Assembly: GCA_022712315.1 (NCBI GenBank)
Contig: JALAGS010000163.1
Span: 1 to 64,000, forward strand
Direction of reading: 5' to 3'
Source of the DNA: Sphingobacterium sp.
Lineage (GTDB): Bacteria; Bacteroidota; Bacteroidia; Sphingobacteriales; Sphingobacteriaceae
Length of the DNA stretch: 64,000 bases
Shown here: piece by piece, positions 47,461-56,693 of the stretch
Position numbering within the stretch: position 1 is the first letter of the stretch
Layout: every line of letters starts with the position of its first letter
Notes under the pieces: generated by a model
Told to the model about the DNA's origin: nothing
Database searches by the model: none
Seen by the model: only the letters and a program-made list of their open reading frames with translations
Translations under genes and position numbers: made by a program

Positions 47461-48450
47461 ATGCAAATCTCTGTTTTTGTCCCCGAATACGGCACGATAG
47501 AAGGTATTACACCTGCATTCAGGACCTTTCATACGGCCAATGAATTTCTGTCAGCCTTTGGCAAACAACCTATTTTCAAGGTTGAATATGTAGGCTTAAC
47601 CGCCTATGTCCCCGCCAATAGCGGCGAGTATACCATCAAGACCAATCGTTTATTACAGGATGTAGAAAAAACCGACTTGCTCATTATACCACCAATTTTT
47701 GGAAGCATCGATAAGGGACTACACGACAATGCAGAGGCCATTCCATATTTTAGAAAACTGTATCACAAAGGAGCCAGTCTTGCCAGTCTATGTGTAGGTG
47801 CTTTCCTCCTTGCTGAAACAGGTTTATTGGATGGAAAAAAATGTTCGACACACTGGGCACATATTGAGGAGTTCAAGGAAAAATATCCAAATATTGAAAT
47901 CGAGGATGGTGCTGTTATCACCGAACATGAAAATATCTATAGTAGTGGTGGTGCGAGCAGCTTATGGAATCTCATCCTTTATTTAGTAGAGAAATACTCC
48001 GACAGAGAAACGGCTGTGCTCATCGCTAAATATTTTGCACTGGATATCAGCAGGGATAATCAATCACAGTTTGCCATATTCAGAGGACAACGTAACCATG
48101 GTGATCCGGATATCCAGCATGCCCAGGACTATATTGAGAGAAAATACGAGGAGAAAATTACAGTCGAAGACCTGGCCAACCATGTCAATATTGGGCGGCG
48201 CACATTTGAACGAAGATTCAAAGAAGCGACCAACAACACTCCAGTTGAGTACCTTCAACGTGTGCGCATCGAGGCTGCAAAGAAATTCTTCGAAGCCTCC
48301 CGAAAAAACGTTTCCGAGGTCATGTATGATGTAGGCTATACCGATACAAAAGCCTTCCGGGATATCTTTCGAAAAATTACGGGTCTTACGCCAATAGACT
48401 ATCGCAACAAATTTGCCAAAGTGGCAGCTGATGTTGCCATAGAGCAATAG
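47461..48450 (+). CDS. GlxA-type AraC regulator with DJ-1/PfpI domain
   Basis: A 329-residue regulator. The N-terminal domain (about 1-185) is a class I glutaminase/DJ-1-like fold, with the nucleophile-like Cys in SLCVGAFLLAETGLLDGK. The C-terminal AraC HTH (about 220-320) has RRTFERRFKEATNNTPVEY and YTDTKAFRDIFRKITGLTP. It resembles GlxA/FtrA regulators. It is divergent from the DoxX gene, so likely targets are that gene, SRPBCC and VOC. Confidence 0.9.
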   Translation: MQISVFVPEYGTIEGITPAFRTFHTANEFLSAFGKQPIFKVEYVGLTAYVPANSGEYTIKTNRLLQDVEKTDLLIIPPIFGSIDKGLHDNAEAIPYFRKLYHKGASLASLCVGAFLLAETGLLDGKKCSTHWAHIEEFKEKYPNIEIEDGAVITEHENIYSSGGASSLWNLILYLVEKYSDRETAVLIAKYFALDISRDNQSQFAIFRGQRNHGDPDIQHAQDYIERKYEEKITVEDLANHVNIGRRTFERRFKEATNNTPVEYLQRVRIEAAKKFFEASRKNVSEVMYDVGYTDTKAFRDIFRKITGLTPIDYRNKFAKVAADVAIEQ

Positions 48451-48465
48451 CGCTGGGTAAACAAT

Positions 48466-48489
48466 AAAGCCACTCGCAGGAGTGGCTTT
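48466..48489. terminator. Convergent hairpin between regulator and DUF885 gene
   Basis: AAAGCCACTC (48466-48475) and GAGTGGCTTT (48480-48489) form a 10-bp stem with a 4-nt loop. The T tracts are short, so termination may be weak, but both flanking genes converge on it. Confidence 0.7.
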
Positions 48490-48511
48490 ATGATTAGATT
48501 TATCAGCTGTA

Positions 48512-50266
48512 TTATTTCAACATCATCTCCCGGATATATTTCACAGGTGAATTACCAAAACTCAGGAATTTCTCATTGAACGCCTTCAAATTAAACTGCT
48601 TACCTTCTTTCTGCTTAACAGCCTCCCTAAGATCATAGATTTCTTTATACCCGGTAAAGTAAGACGTCAGCTGCACACTGCTAACTGACACACGTTTCCA
48701 CTTACCGGCTGCTTCTGCCTGTTGTTGAAAGGCTTCATCAACCAGCAGATGCATTGCATCTTTCTCACTCATGTCTTTCACGTGCACGCTATAATCGAGT
48801 ATGGCATTGCAAACTGTACGCAGATGCCATTTATACCACATCAACCACATTTCAGGCGCATTGTCACCATAACCATTTTCGAGCATCATCTGTTCTGTAT
48901 ACACAGCCCAGCCTTCAATCATTGCACCGTTGCCTAAAATACTTTTAATCAGGCTTGGCGACTGATTCGCGTAGACCAATTGCGTATAATGCCCCGGAAT
49001 AGCTTCGTGAATATTAAGTATCTGCAAAATATAATGGTTATACTCTCTCAAATAACTCTCTGTAGCCTCTTTGGTCCAGCCACTCAGACTCCCCACATTG
49101 TAATAGGTGTTTCCGCCTTTATCATAAGGCCCAGGCGCGCTGATTGAAGCACCGGCAACACCAGCCATATAGGCGGGTTCTTTACGCACAACGAGCGGTT
49201 TGCTATCATCTATATATAATAAATCTTTTTGTTTGACAAAAGCGACCAGCTTGGGTATCTGCGCTTCGATAGCAGACTGAAACTCTTCAGCTTTCACATG
49301 ATTAACCGACAGGGTATCGATCATTTTTCGAACGACGACCAAACTATCTGCCGGCAGGGCCGATTTTCCAAAATATTTTGGCCAAAGTTCTTTGCTGATT
49401 TTATACATTTCACCATGCAAATAGCTTTTTCTTTCAAGAGCAGCCTGATAAATCTGTTCGGCCGTCGACCCAGACTGGATATCGAAATCAAATTTCTTGT
49501 CGTAAAGTTCCTTTCCCAATCTAAAGCTACGCGGAGAAGGATTAGGTGTTGCTTTCAAAAATTGAACATAACCATTAATTGCTGCAACAGCTTGTTGCGA
49601 GGCTTTCTGTATAGCCTCTTTTTCAGCCACAGGCAGATCAGATTTTTTCAATGAATCAAGTAAGTCACTTTCGAAAACAGACAAACCACCTAAATTCTGT
49701 TGAATTGCCAAGTTTGTCAATACCAAAGCCGGGCTTTTAATCTGTTCTTTCGCCGCCTCGTAATAGGCCGGAATCTTTGTCAAACGTTGATAAATAGCTT
49801 TAAGCCGATTCGATAATGGGGCGTAGTTTTCTGCAAGCATAAAAGCGATCGTCCCCCCAACATTGTACGAAGAAGGGTTCCATTCATAAGCGCGCTCTTG
49901 CTCAATAGACCAAATATTGGATTCAAGATAGTTTTGAATCAGATGGTAATCTGTTTGCTGCGAGAGGTTCAACGTATTTAAATCAAAGCTTTTAAGGCTA
50001 TCCAAATGTCTTTTGGAAAATTCAAGACGTAGTTTTCTCGCATTCGCATCCGGTATTGTCAATAAGGAATCATACTGATGGAAGCCCACCTGTGTGGCCC
50101 ATTCCGGATTTTCCTTCCAAAGCTGCTGGATAAAGTTGTCTTCATAAGATTTAAACTTTTCATTGACAACGGTATCTGCAGCGGATTGTTTGCCATGAGA
50201 CCCCGATCCACAGGAAGCCATGATGCCCAATCCAACGATAGTAAGTGTATATGTTATAAGTTTCAT
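48512..50266 (-). CDS. DUF885-family metallopeptidase-like lipoprotein
   Basis: A 584-residue lipoprotein with lipobox GIMASCGSGS, from the ATG at 50266; a longer open frame exists upstream but lacks a signal peptide and is rejected. The family motif HEAIPGHYTQ (residues about 420-430) and GWAVYTEQMMLENGY supply zinc-type ligands. DUF885 proteins are related to zinc carboxypeptidases, but activity is not established. It lies 68 bp downstream of mgtA in the same orientation. Confidence 0.88.
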   Translation of the reverse strand: MKLITYTLTIVGLGIMASCGSGSHGKQSAADTVVNEKFKSYEDNFIQQLWKENPEWATQVGFHQYDSLLTIPDANARKLRLEFSKRHLDSLKSFDLNTLNLSQQTDYHLIQNYLESNIWSIEQERAYEWNPSSYNVGGTIAFMLAENYAPLSNRLKAIYQRLTKIPAYYEAAKEQIKSPALVLTNLAIQQNLGGLSVFESDLLDSLKKSDLPVAEKEAIQKASQQAVAAINGYVQFLKATPNPSPRSFRLGKELYDKKFDFDIQSGSTAEQIYQAALERKSYLHGEMYKISKELWPKYFGKSALPADSLVVVRKMIDTLSVNHVKAEEFQSAIEAQIPKLVAFVKQKDLLYIDDSKPLVVRKEPAYMAGVAGASISAPGPYDKGGNTYYNVGSLSGWTKEATESYLREYNHYILQILNIHEAIPGHYTQLVYANQSPSLIKSILGNGAMIEGWAVYTEQMMLENGYGDNAPEMWLMWYKWHLRTVCNAILDYSVHVKDMSEKDAMHLLVDEAFQQQAEAAGKWKRVSVSSVQLTSYFTGYKEIYDLREAVKQKEGKQFNLKAFNEKFLSFGNSPVKYIREMMLK

Positions 50267-50334
50267 TGGAGTAATTTGCCTAAAATTAACATTATTGTTG
50301 ATGAATTTCAGCATTTTACTCCAATAATTTAAAA

Positions 50335-53043
50335 CTATAACAAGGTATGAAACCGCTGAATAAACCAATTCTTGATCCATTGTGTAAGCAGACAATAGCA
50401 GATGAGAATCCCTGTAAGCCATGGAAAGTACATCAATGGCAAGGCTTCCATTTTTAGTGCTGCAGCAAAAGGCGTGAAGGGCAAGACGATACCAATAAGC
50501 ATAATTAAACTCGTCAGTGCAACAACTGGAGCCGCGGCCCAGCTTTGAACAAATGGTATTTTCTTGGTTCTTATCATATGGATGATCAATGTTTGCGAGA
50601 GTAGTCCTTCCACAAACCAACCTGTCTGGAAAAGCGTCTGATCTGCTGCTGTATTTGCCTTGAAAACTAAAAACAATACAGCAAAAGTTGCAAAATCAAA
50701 TATTGAGCTTATCGGACCAATAAACAACATAAACTTAGAGACACTTCCAGCGTCCCATTTCTTTGGCTCCACAATAAACTCCTCGTCCATGCTGTCCCAG
50801 GGAATAGATACCTGTGATATATCGTAAAGCAGATTCTGAATAAGCAGGTGTACAGGCAACATCGGTAAAAACGGAAGAAATGCACTTGCCCCAAGCATGC
50901 TGAACATATTGCCGAAATTACTGCTTGCCGTCATCTTGATATATTTAATGATATTTCCGAAAGTCCGACGGCCATAAATCACGCCCTTTCGCAAGACCAT
51001 AAGATCTTTTTCCAGCAGAATGATATCAGCACTTTCTTTCGTAATATCAACAGCCGTATCCACACTGATGCCGACATCCGCTTCTTTGAGCGCTGCCGCA
51101 TCATTGATACCATCTCCCATAAATCCGACCGTATGACCTTTATCCCTTAATGCTTTGACAACACGAACCTTTTGGAGCGGGCTTAGTTTTGCAAATACCG
51201 ATACGTTATCAATACATTGATTCAGTTCTGCCTCCGTGATTTTATCTAAATCGCTCCCATTAACAATCCGATCCACCGGAATACCGACATCCATACAGAT
51301 CTTACGTGTAATAATCTCATTATCGCCAGTCAATACTTTAATCGCAATCCCCAATTTTTGCAAGGATTCAATTGCTGGTTGTGCAGACGGTTTGGCTGGA
51401 TCCAAGAAACCGATGAAACCCGTCAGTGTTAACTTCTCTTCGTCTGCGACAGCATAATTCAGGGGATGGGTACCTTCAAATTCACGGATGGCAACCAATA
51501 AAACACGGAGCCCTTCCTCGTTCATCTTTTTTGATGTTTTCAATACGATTTTGCGCATCGTATCATCCATCGGTACAGTGCGGTCATTTTCGACGTGCAG
51601 GCTACGGTCATCTCCCGGATCAAAAGCATGTGTACAAAGCTCGAGCATTTCCTCCACCGCTCCCTTACAGATCAGCAGATGCTTACCATTGCGCTGTTTG
51701 AGAACCACAGACATCCTTCGGCGCTGAAAATCAAACGGAATCTCGTCAATTTTTAAATACTGATCTTCCACTTTTAGATAATCGTGCAATTCGACATGTT
51801 CAAGCACCGCCTTATCCATCAAATTCTTCAGACCAGTTTGGTGAAAACTATTGAGATAGGCCCATTTGAGCACTTCATCATCTTCCACCCCATAGACATT
51901 CAGGTGTTTCTCCATAACGATCTTATCCAATGTCAAGGTCCCTGTTTTATCCGTGCACAGAATATCCATGGCACCTATATTCTGGATGGAATTTAACCGT
52001 TTGACGATGACTTTACGCTTGCTCATGTTTACAGCACCCTTTGCCAGATTGGCCGTTACAATCATAGGCAGCATTTCGGGCGTCAGCCCCACAGCAACAG
52101 CGATGGCAAAAAGAAGCGCTTCCGTCCAGTTACCTTTCATCAGCCCATTGATTAAGAAGATCAGCGGAACCATAACCAGCATAAAACGGATCAGCAAAAA
52201 ACTCACCTTGTTTATCCCCTTGTCAAAACTCGTTTCGGGGCGCTCTCCGGTAATCGATTTACTGATGCTTCCGAAATAGGTATAGCTGCCTGTTGTCACA
52301 ATGACGGCCATTGCCGAGCCGCTAACCACATTTGTTCCCATAAAACAAATATTACAAAGTTCAATAGGTGATTTATCAGCTGCATCCCGGATTGGCAGAT
52401 AATTTTTCTCCACAGGAAGCGCCTCACCTGTCAGCATGCTTTCGCTTACAAAAAGATCCTTACTTTGAATAATACGGCAATCTGCAGGGATCATGTCACC
52501 TGCCGAAAGGTAGACAATATCACCGGGAACTAGATCAACGATGGAAATCTCGCGTCTCCCCTTAAATTTCCGCAATACCGTCGCCGTAGTTTTGACCATA
52601 CTTTTTAATTTTTCTGCAGCAGCATTACTCCTGTACTCCTGAACAAAACGAAGCAGCGCACTGACCAAAATCATCATGGAGACAACAACTACTGTTTTAT
52701 AATCCCGCTCTCCAGCTTCCGCTAGCCCCACATCGATGATAAAGGAGACAACCGCGATCAATAAGAGGATATATATAAACGGATTGGCAAAGGATTTCAA
52801 TAGCTGAACATACCATTTGGGTGCTTTCTGATGCTTCACTTCATTTAACCCAAACTGCTGCTGCCTGTCGACAGCCATCTCATCCGTAATCCCTTCTCGG
52901 CTCGTTTCCAACATGGCGCAGGCTAGCTTCTCATCCTGGCTAGATACCCCCTGCAATTTGGTCATCGTCCCTACATTCATTCCATTGGAACTGATCATGC
53001 TGTGCAATGGATTCTTTATTTTGTTTTTCATTTTAATTTCCAT
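50335..53043 (-). CDS. mgtA: Magnesium-transporting P-type ATPase
   Basis: A 902-residue P-type ATPase of the MgtA/B group for Mg2+ import. It has the TGEALPVEK actuator loop, DKTGTLTLDK with the phospho-Asp, KGAVEEMLELC in the nucleotide domain, and GDGINDAAALKEADVG hinge. Family membrane helices near the C terminus include LLPFLPMLPVHLLIQNLLYD. It is downstream of mgtC, 14 bp away, so the two form one operon. A second ATG 4 codons in (53031) could also be the start. Confidence 0.93.
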   Translation of the reverse strand: MEIKMKNKIKNPLHSMISSNGMNVGTMTKLQGVSSQDEKLACAMLETSREGITDEMAVDRQQQFGLNEVKHQKAPKWYVQLLKSFANPFIYILLLIAVVSFIIDVGLAEAGERDYKTVVVVSMMILVSALLRFVQEYRSNAAAEKLKSMVKTTATVLRKFKGRREISIVDLVPGDIVYLSAGDMIPADCRIIQSKDLFVSESMLTGEALPVEKNYLPIRDAADKSPIELCNICFMGTNVVSGSAMAVIVTTGSYTYFGSISKSITGERPETSFDKGINKVSFLLIRFMLVMVPLIFLINGLMKGNWTEALLFAIAVAVGLTPEMLPMIVTANLAKGAVNMSKRKVIVKRLNSIQNIGAMDILCTDKTGTLTLDKIVMEKHLNVYGVEDDEVLKWAYLNSFHQTGLKNLMDKAVLEHVELHDYLKVEDQYLKIDEIPFDFQRRRMSVVLKQRNGKHLLICKGAVEEMLELCTHAFDPGDDRSLHVENDRTVPMDDTMRKIVLKTSKKMNEEGLRVLLVAIREFEGTHPLNYAVADEEKLTLTGFIGFLDPAKPSAQPAIESLQKLGIAIKVLTGDNEIITRKICMDVGIPVDRIVNGSDLDKITEAELNQCIDNVSVFAKLSPLQKVRVVKALRDKGHTVGFMGDGINDAAALKEADVGISVDTAVDITKESADIILLEKDLMVLRKGVIYGRRTFGNIIKYIKMTASSNFGNMFSMLGASAFLPFLPMLPVHLLIQNLLYDISQVSIPWDSMDEEFIVEPKKWDAGSVSKFMLFIGPISSIFDFATFAVLFLVFKANTAADQTLFQTGWFVEGLLSQTLIIHMIRTKKIPFVQSWAAAPVVALTSLIMLIGIVLPFTPFAAALKMEALPLMYFPWLTGILICYCLLTQWIKNWFIQRFHTLL

Positions 53044-53057
53044 AAATACGATTGATA

Positions 53058-53762
53058 TTACAAGTCCGACTCTGTACCAATAATTTCCCAGCTTATCTTT
53101 GTTACCTTTTCTTCAATGGTGAGCCGGCTGGCCATCCGCTCGATAAGACTGTCTTGCTGTCCAATTGCTTTGACAACGGCCGTAATGACGACAACTTTTG
53201 TATCTGAAGTATCGTCACTGGAGAGTGAAGTCAATAACAGCTTTTCATTATTTCCAAGCATCTGCATCAGTAAAACGCGAATATGGTTTTCTATCGCCAT
53301 TCCGCAACAGATGGTCAATTGATATTCGGTTTGCGTTGTTACAGATTTATTAAAAGTCAAGAAAGCCATTTTCTGTCCAATAGGACGAAAGATGAGGTGA
53401 GTAAAGATAATGGCCAGTGCAACGATCCCTGCCTGCGTATACAGGCCCAAGCCTGAAAGCGACCCCACTGCTGCCGAACACCAAATTGTCGCCGCAGTAT
53501 TAAGACCGTGCACATTCAAACCGTCCTTCATGATCACACCGGCTCCGAGAAAACCTATGCCGCTGACCACATAAGAAGCGATTCTTCCGGTGGCGTCCCC
53601 GCCGATTTCTATCGAGAGCAGTACAAAGGCCCCTGCTCCCAACGAAACTAAGGTATTTGTTCGAAGACCGGCATTCTTCTGACGCCATTGGCGCTCTGCA
53701 CCCACTGCAGCGCCCAAAAGCAATGCTGCCACTAATCGTATTGCAAATTCAAAAACACTCAT
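53058..53762 (-). CDS. mgtC: MgtC/SapB-family membrane protein
   Basis: A 234-residue protein with the family signature LLGAAVGAERQWRQKNAGLR, five TM helices to about residue 140 and a C-terminal ACT-like domain. MgtC proteins support growth at low Mg2+ and often modulate the F-ATPase. The ATG at 53762 is preferred over one 11 codons upstream because of the strong SD AAAGGAGGG at 53769-53777, 6 nt before it. It is the first gene of the mgtC-mgtA operon. The SD is embedded in a potentially switching leader. Confidence 0.9.
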   Translation of the reverse strand: MSVFEFAIRLVAALLLGAAVGAERQWRQKNAGLRTNTLVSLGAGAFVLLSIEIGGDATGRIASYVVSGIGFLGAGVIMKDGLNVHGLNTAATIWCSAAVGSLSGLGLYTQAGIVALAIIFTHLIFRPIGQKMAFLTFNKSVTTQTEYQLTICCGMAIENHIRVLLMQMLGNNEKLLLTSLSSDDTSDTKVVVITAVVKAIGQQDSLIERMASRLTIEEKVTKISWEIIGTESDL

Positions 53763-53768
53763 CTGTTT

Positions 53769-53825
53769 CCCTCCTTTGCGTGCAAAGGTCTGCATTCCAC
53801 ATGGGGTACTCCGTTAGAGACCTTT
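53769..53825 (-). promoter_or_regulatory. mgtC leader with two mutually exclusive hairpins
   Basis: In the mRNA, AAAGGTCT (complement of 53818-53825) can pair with AGACCTTT (complement of 53784-53791) around a 26-nt loop. The latter also pairs through its CCTTTG (complement of 53783-53788) with CAAAGG (complement of 53773-53778) around a CACG loop, and this hairpin buries part of the SD. Only one can form at a time. This is a pattern seen directly in the sequence; function is inferred. Confidence 0.5.
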
Positions 53826-53950
53826 TAGAAAATTATTAGAATTTTATTAGAAAAATAATTAAATTAAACATCTGTAAAACAGATATTTATAATTTAATTT
53901 TAAAATTTTCAAATCAAGCTGTCCAATTTCTTTAACTTCAAGCATTGTTG

Positions 53951-53971
53951 TAGTGTAAATCAGTTACACTA
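53951..53971 (+). promoter_or_regulatory. Palindromic operator-like repeat before the CMD gene
   Basis: TAGTGTAA, 5 bases, TTACACTA is a perfect 8-bp inverted repeat 14 bp before the ATG at 53986. A weak -7-like TAACTTCA lies at 53933-53940, putting the palindrome just after the predicted start. It may be a repressor operator. The binding protein is unknown. Confidence 0.55.
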
Positions 53972-53985
53972 AAAACAATAAAAAA

Positions 53986-54462
53986 ATGGAACAACGAATC
54001 AATTTTTTCGCAAAAGGGCAAAATGCCATGAAATCGATGTATGGAATAGGTGCATATCTAAGCAAATGCTCAATAGAACAGGAACTCCTACACCTCATTT
54101 ATTTCCGGGTATCCCAAATCAATGGCTGTGCTTATTGTCTGGATATGCATTCCAAAGATTTATTGGCAACTGGAGAGAATCCACAACGATTATTCTTATT
54201 GGATGCCTGGCGGGAAGCACCACTTTATAGCGAACGCGAACGCGCTGCGTTGGAATGGGCTGAAGCCGTTACAAAAATTACAAATGGCGACGTACCAGAA
54301 GAAGTCTATAGCAAAGCAACTGCGGTATTTTCGGAGGAGGAACTTATTGACCTGACATTGGCAATTACGGCAATCAATTCATACAATAGGATCAATATTT
54401 CCTTCCGTACGCAAGCAGGAAGCTACAAAGTGGGCCAACACAAAGTACAGACCGCTTCCTAA
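53986..54462 (+). CDS. Carboxymuconolactone decarboxylase-like (AhpD-type) protein
   Basis: A 158-residue helical protein of the CMD family. The active-site motif is NGCAYCLDMHSKDL, the CxxCxxxH of AhpD-like thiol peroxidases or decarboxylases. The helix AALEWAEAVTKIT is also typical. It lies 40 bp before the YCII/DGPF gene and the sigma factor follows, so the three form one operon with a shared palindrome in front. The exact substrate is unknown; a redox role is likely. Confidence 0.88.
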   Translation: MEQRINFFAKGQNAMKSMYGIGAYLSKCSIEQELLHLIYFRVSQINGCAYCLDMHSKDLLATGENPQRLFLLDAWREAPLYSERERAALEWAEAVTKITNGDVPEEVYSKATAVFSEEELIDLTLAITAINSYNRINISFRTQAGSYKVGQHKVQTAS

Positions 54463-54502
54463 CACAGAAGGATGTATTTATACGATAAATTAAACCATAA
54501 AA

Positions 54503-54841
54503 ATGAAAGATTTCATCTTGTTATTTCGTCAGGCCGCCAATGAGCTGAATCACCTGACAGACGAAGAAATGAAGGCCGTAAACAAAAAATGGTTCGACTG
54601 GATCAGCGACATTGATGCACAGGGAAAGCTGAAGGATCACGGTTCCCGTCTTGAGCCTGCCGGAAAGGTTTTAAAACCAGGCGGTGTGGTTACAGATGGT
54701 CCTTTTGTGGAGATTAGAGAACGACTCGGCGGTTTTATCGTGGTATCGGCAGAAGATCTTGACGAGGCAACGACCCTCGCTCATGGCTGTCCGATCCTCG
54801 AATTTAATGGCAGTGTGGAGATACGTGCACTACTCGGTTAA
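54503..54841 (+). CDS. YCII-related DGPF-domain protein
   Basis: A 112-residue protein whose motif DGPFVEIRERLGGFIVV carries the diagnostic DGPF. The family is the characteristic neighbour of ECF42 sigma factors, and one follows 51 bp downstream here. It has no catalytic site recognised by eye, apart from a conserved Asp and His in the family. It may bind or modify a small molecule sensed with the sigma factor. Confidence 0.87.
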   Translation: MKDFILLFRQAANELNHLTDEEMKAVNKKWFDWISDIDAQGKLKDHGSRLEPAGKVLKPGGVVTDGPFVEIRERLGGFIVVSAEDLDEATTLAHGCPILEFNGSVEIRALLG

Positions 54842-54850
54842 TGACATACA

Positions 54851-54880
54851 GGGGCAACTGTAGACTAGCACAGTTGCCCC
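54851..54880. other. GC-rich hairpin between DGPF gene and sigma factor
   Basis: GGGGCAACTG and CAGTTGCCCC form a perfect 10-bp stem with a 10-nt loop, 12 bp before the sigma-factor ATG. It lacks a T tract, so a processing site or a weak attenuator is more likely than a terminator. Confidence 0.6.
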
Positions 54881-54892
54881 TACATTAGTACT

Positions 54893-56122
54893 ATGGATCC
54901 TAATTTCTTAAAACAACTTTTTCAACAGGAATTCACCAAAATCGTTGCCGTCATCAGCAAGAGTTTTGGTCTCCGTTATATTGAAATCGCCGAAGATATT
55001 GTCAGCGAAACTTTTCTGGTAGCAACCGAATCCTGGCAGACCAAAGGCATTCCAGCCAACCCTACCGCCTGGTTGTATACCGTTGCAAAGCAAAAAACGC
55101 TGGCTTACTTTAGAAGAAATAAGCTATTTGAAGAGAAGGTCCTACCTACAGTGCAGCAAAATCAGCTGCATGAAGACGAAGGCGATGCCTTCAATTTCTC
55201 GCAGGAAAACATTAAAGACAGCCAGTTAAAAATGCTGTTTGCGATCTGTACGCCGGCGATCGCCAGTGAAGCACAAATAGGACTTGCCCTCCGGATACTC
55301 TGTGGTTTTGGTATTGAAGAAATTGCTGAAGCATTTCTTTCCAACAAGGAGACCATCAACAAAAGGCTGTTCAGGGCAAAAGAAAAATTGCGCTCAGAAA
55401 AAATTGAGCTCGAGCTTCCTGCAGAACAGGAAATTATCAAACGCCTCGATAATGTGCTTCATATTATATATCTCCTGTTCAATGAAGGCTACTATTCGAA
55501 AACACAAAACCAGATTTTAAGAAAAGAGCTCTGTGTTGAGGCCTTACGACTTGCACTTATGCTTTCAGCTTATGAAAAAACCAATACGCCGAAGACAAAT
55601 GCCCTCCTTGCACTGATCTGTTTTCATTCCTCCCGATTTGAGGCACGACAGACCAACGAAGGTGATTTTATTTTATATGAACAGCAAGATGAAAAACGCT
55701 GGAATCAGGAACTTATCAATCAAGGTCTTTATTTCCTTCAACGTTCGGCATCGGGCGATGAGCTCACTTCATACCATATTGAAGCGAAGATTGCACAATG
55801 TCATTGTACAAAGGAAGATCGTTTTGAAAAATGGATGGAAATTCTGCAGCTGTATGACCGTTTATTGATTGTCAATTATTCCCCAGCGGCTGCCTTGAAT
55901 AGGATATTTGTATTATACAAAGTAAAAGGAGCTAAAACGGCGCTTGCAGAAGCAAAAGCGCTCCAGCTTGAAGGTAATCACTTTTACTTTGTGCTTCTCG
56001 GTGAACTCTATAAAGAACTAGACAAAAACAAAGCCATCGCAAACTTTAGAAAAGCAAAAAACCTTGCCAAAACAACGTTGGAACAAGAAGTTATCCAACA
56101 GAAGATTGATATGCTAGATTGA
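54893..56122 (+). CDS. ECF42-type RNA polymerase sigma factor with C-terminal extension
   Basis: A 409-residue sigma factor. Region 2 (EDIVSETFLVATESW, NPTAWLYTVAKQKTLAYFRR) and region 4 (CGFGIEEIAEAFLSNKETINKRLFRAKEKLRSE) are followed by about 220 residues of helical TPR-like sequence (LLFNEGYYSK; NYSPAAALNRIFVLYK). This long extension without an anti-sigma gene is the ECF42 mark, as is the DGPF partner upstream. It likely directs RNA polymerase to its own operon promoter. Confidence 0.9.
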   Translation: MDPNFLKQLFQQEFTKIVAVISKSFGLRYIEIAEDIVSETFLVATESWQTKGIPANPTAWLYTVAKQKTLAYFRRNKLFEEKVLPTVQQNQLHEDEGDAFNFSQENIKDSQLKMLFAICTPAIASEAQIGLALRILCGFGIEEIAEAFLSNKETINKRLFRAKEKLRSEKIELELPAEQEIIKRLDNVLHIIYLLFNEGYYSKTQNQILRKELCVEALRLALMLSAYEKTNTPKTNALLALICFHSSRFEARQTNEGDFILYEQQDEKRWNQELINQGLYFLQRSASGDELTSYHIEAKIAQCHCTKEDRFEKWMEILQLYDRLLIVNYSPAAALNRIFVLYKVKGAKTALAEAKALQLEGNHFYFVLLGELYKELDKNKAIANFRKAKNLAKTTLEQEVIQQKIDMLD

Positions 56123-56168
56123 CATGCGCTAAAGTCTGCAATGACCTAGTCTATAGTTTATCCGGTAA

Positions 56169-56690
56169 CTACTTTTGTCTGTTCCAATAAGATACAAACA
56201 GTTGATGCAGTTCCGAAGGTTCCAGATCAATGGTCGATGCCGAATACATGATGTTTAACTCCTGAGCAGATTCCTGGTAGGCCATCTTCCACAATAGTGA
56301 CGGAAGTCTATCTTTATATTTGCCTGGATTTTCTAGGGTAACAATGATCATCGTATCTCCCCCCACTTTCTGTAGATCAATAAACTTTACATCCTGCCAT
56401 TCTCCTTGACCAAAAGCCTTCGCTAATGGAGTTGTTTTGCCAAGAAAATACCTTTCATTGAGTACAATCTGGACTGATTTATCCCGAAGGCTCAACAAGT
56501 TTACGATCAATAAGATCAGAAGTACCAGCAACGCTCCCGCAGAAAAAACAGTAGGTTTGGCTTTAAAAATACCATCAAATAGCCCTATGCTATAAAATAG
56601 AATGAGCAAAAGCAGCAAGCAAATTGCTCCAGAAATCACCAGCAATTGAGTTGTTTTCCGTCTATTTCTGTAAAGATTTGTTTCATTCAT
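56169..56690 (-). CDS. STM3941-like membrane protein
   Basis: A 173-residue protein with two TM helices near the N terminus (LLVISGAICLLLLLILFYSI and VFSAGALLVLLILLIVNLLS) and a soluble C-terminal domain with EWQDVKFIDLQKVGGDTM. It resembles the STM3941 family of unknown function. It lies 3 bp downstream of a lipoprotein gene, so the two are probably co-transcribed. It converges on the sigma-factor gene with 46 bp between the stops. Confidence 0.62.
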   Translation of the reverse strand: MNETNLYRNRRKTTQLLVISGAICLLLLLILFYSIGLFDGIFKAKPTVFSAGALLVLLILLIVNLLSLRDKSVQIVLNERYFLGKTTPLAKAFGQGEWQDVKFIDLQKVGGDTMIIVTLENPGKYKDRLPSLLWKMAYQESAQELNIMYSASTIDLEPSELHQLFVSYWNRQK

Positions 56691-56693
56691 ATG

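Noticed and set aside
49229..49654. A 141-codon plus-strand frame inside the DUF885 gene
   Set aside because: Antisense shadow of a well-supported coding gene.
48512..50620. A longer 702-codon reading of the DUF885 gene
   Set aside because: The extra N-terminal part has no signal peptide and enters the mgtA gene; the ATG at 50266 begins a clear lipoprotein signal.
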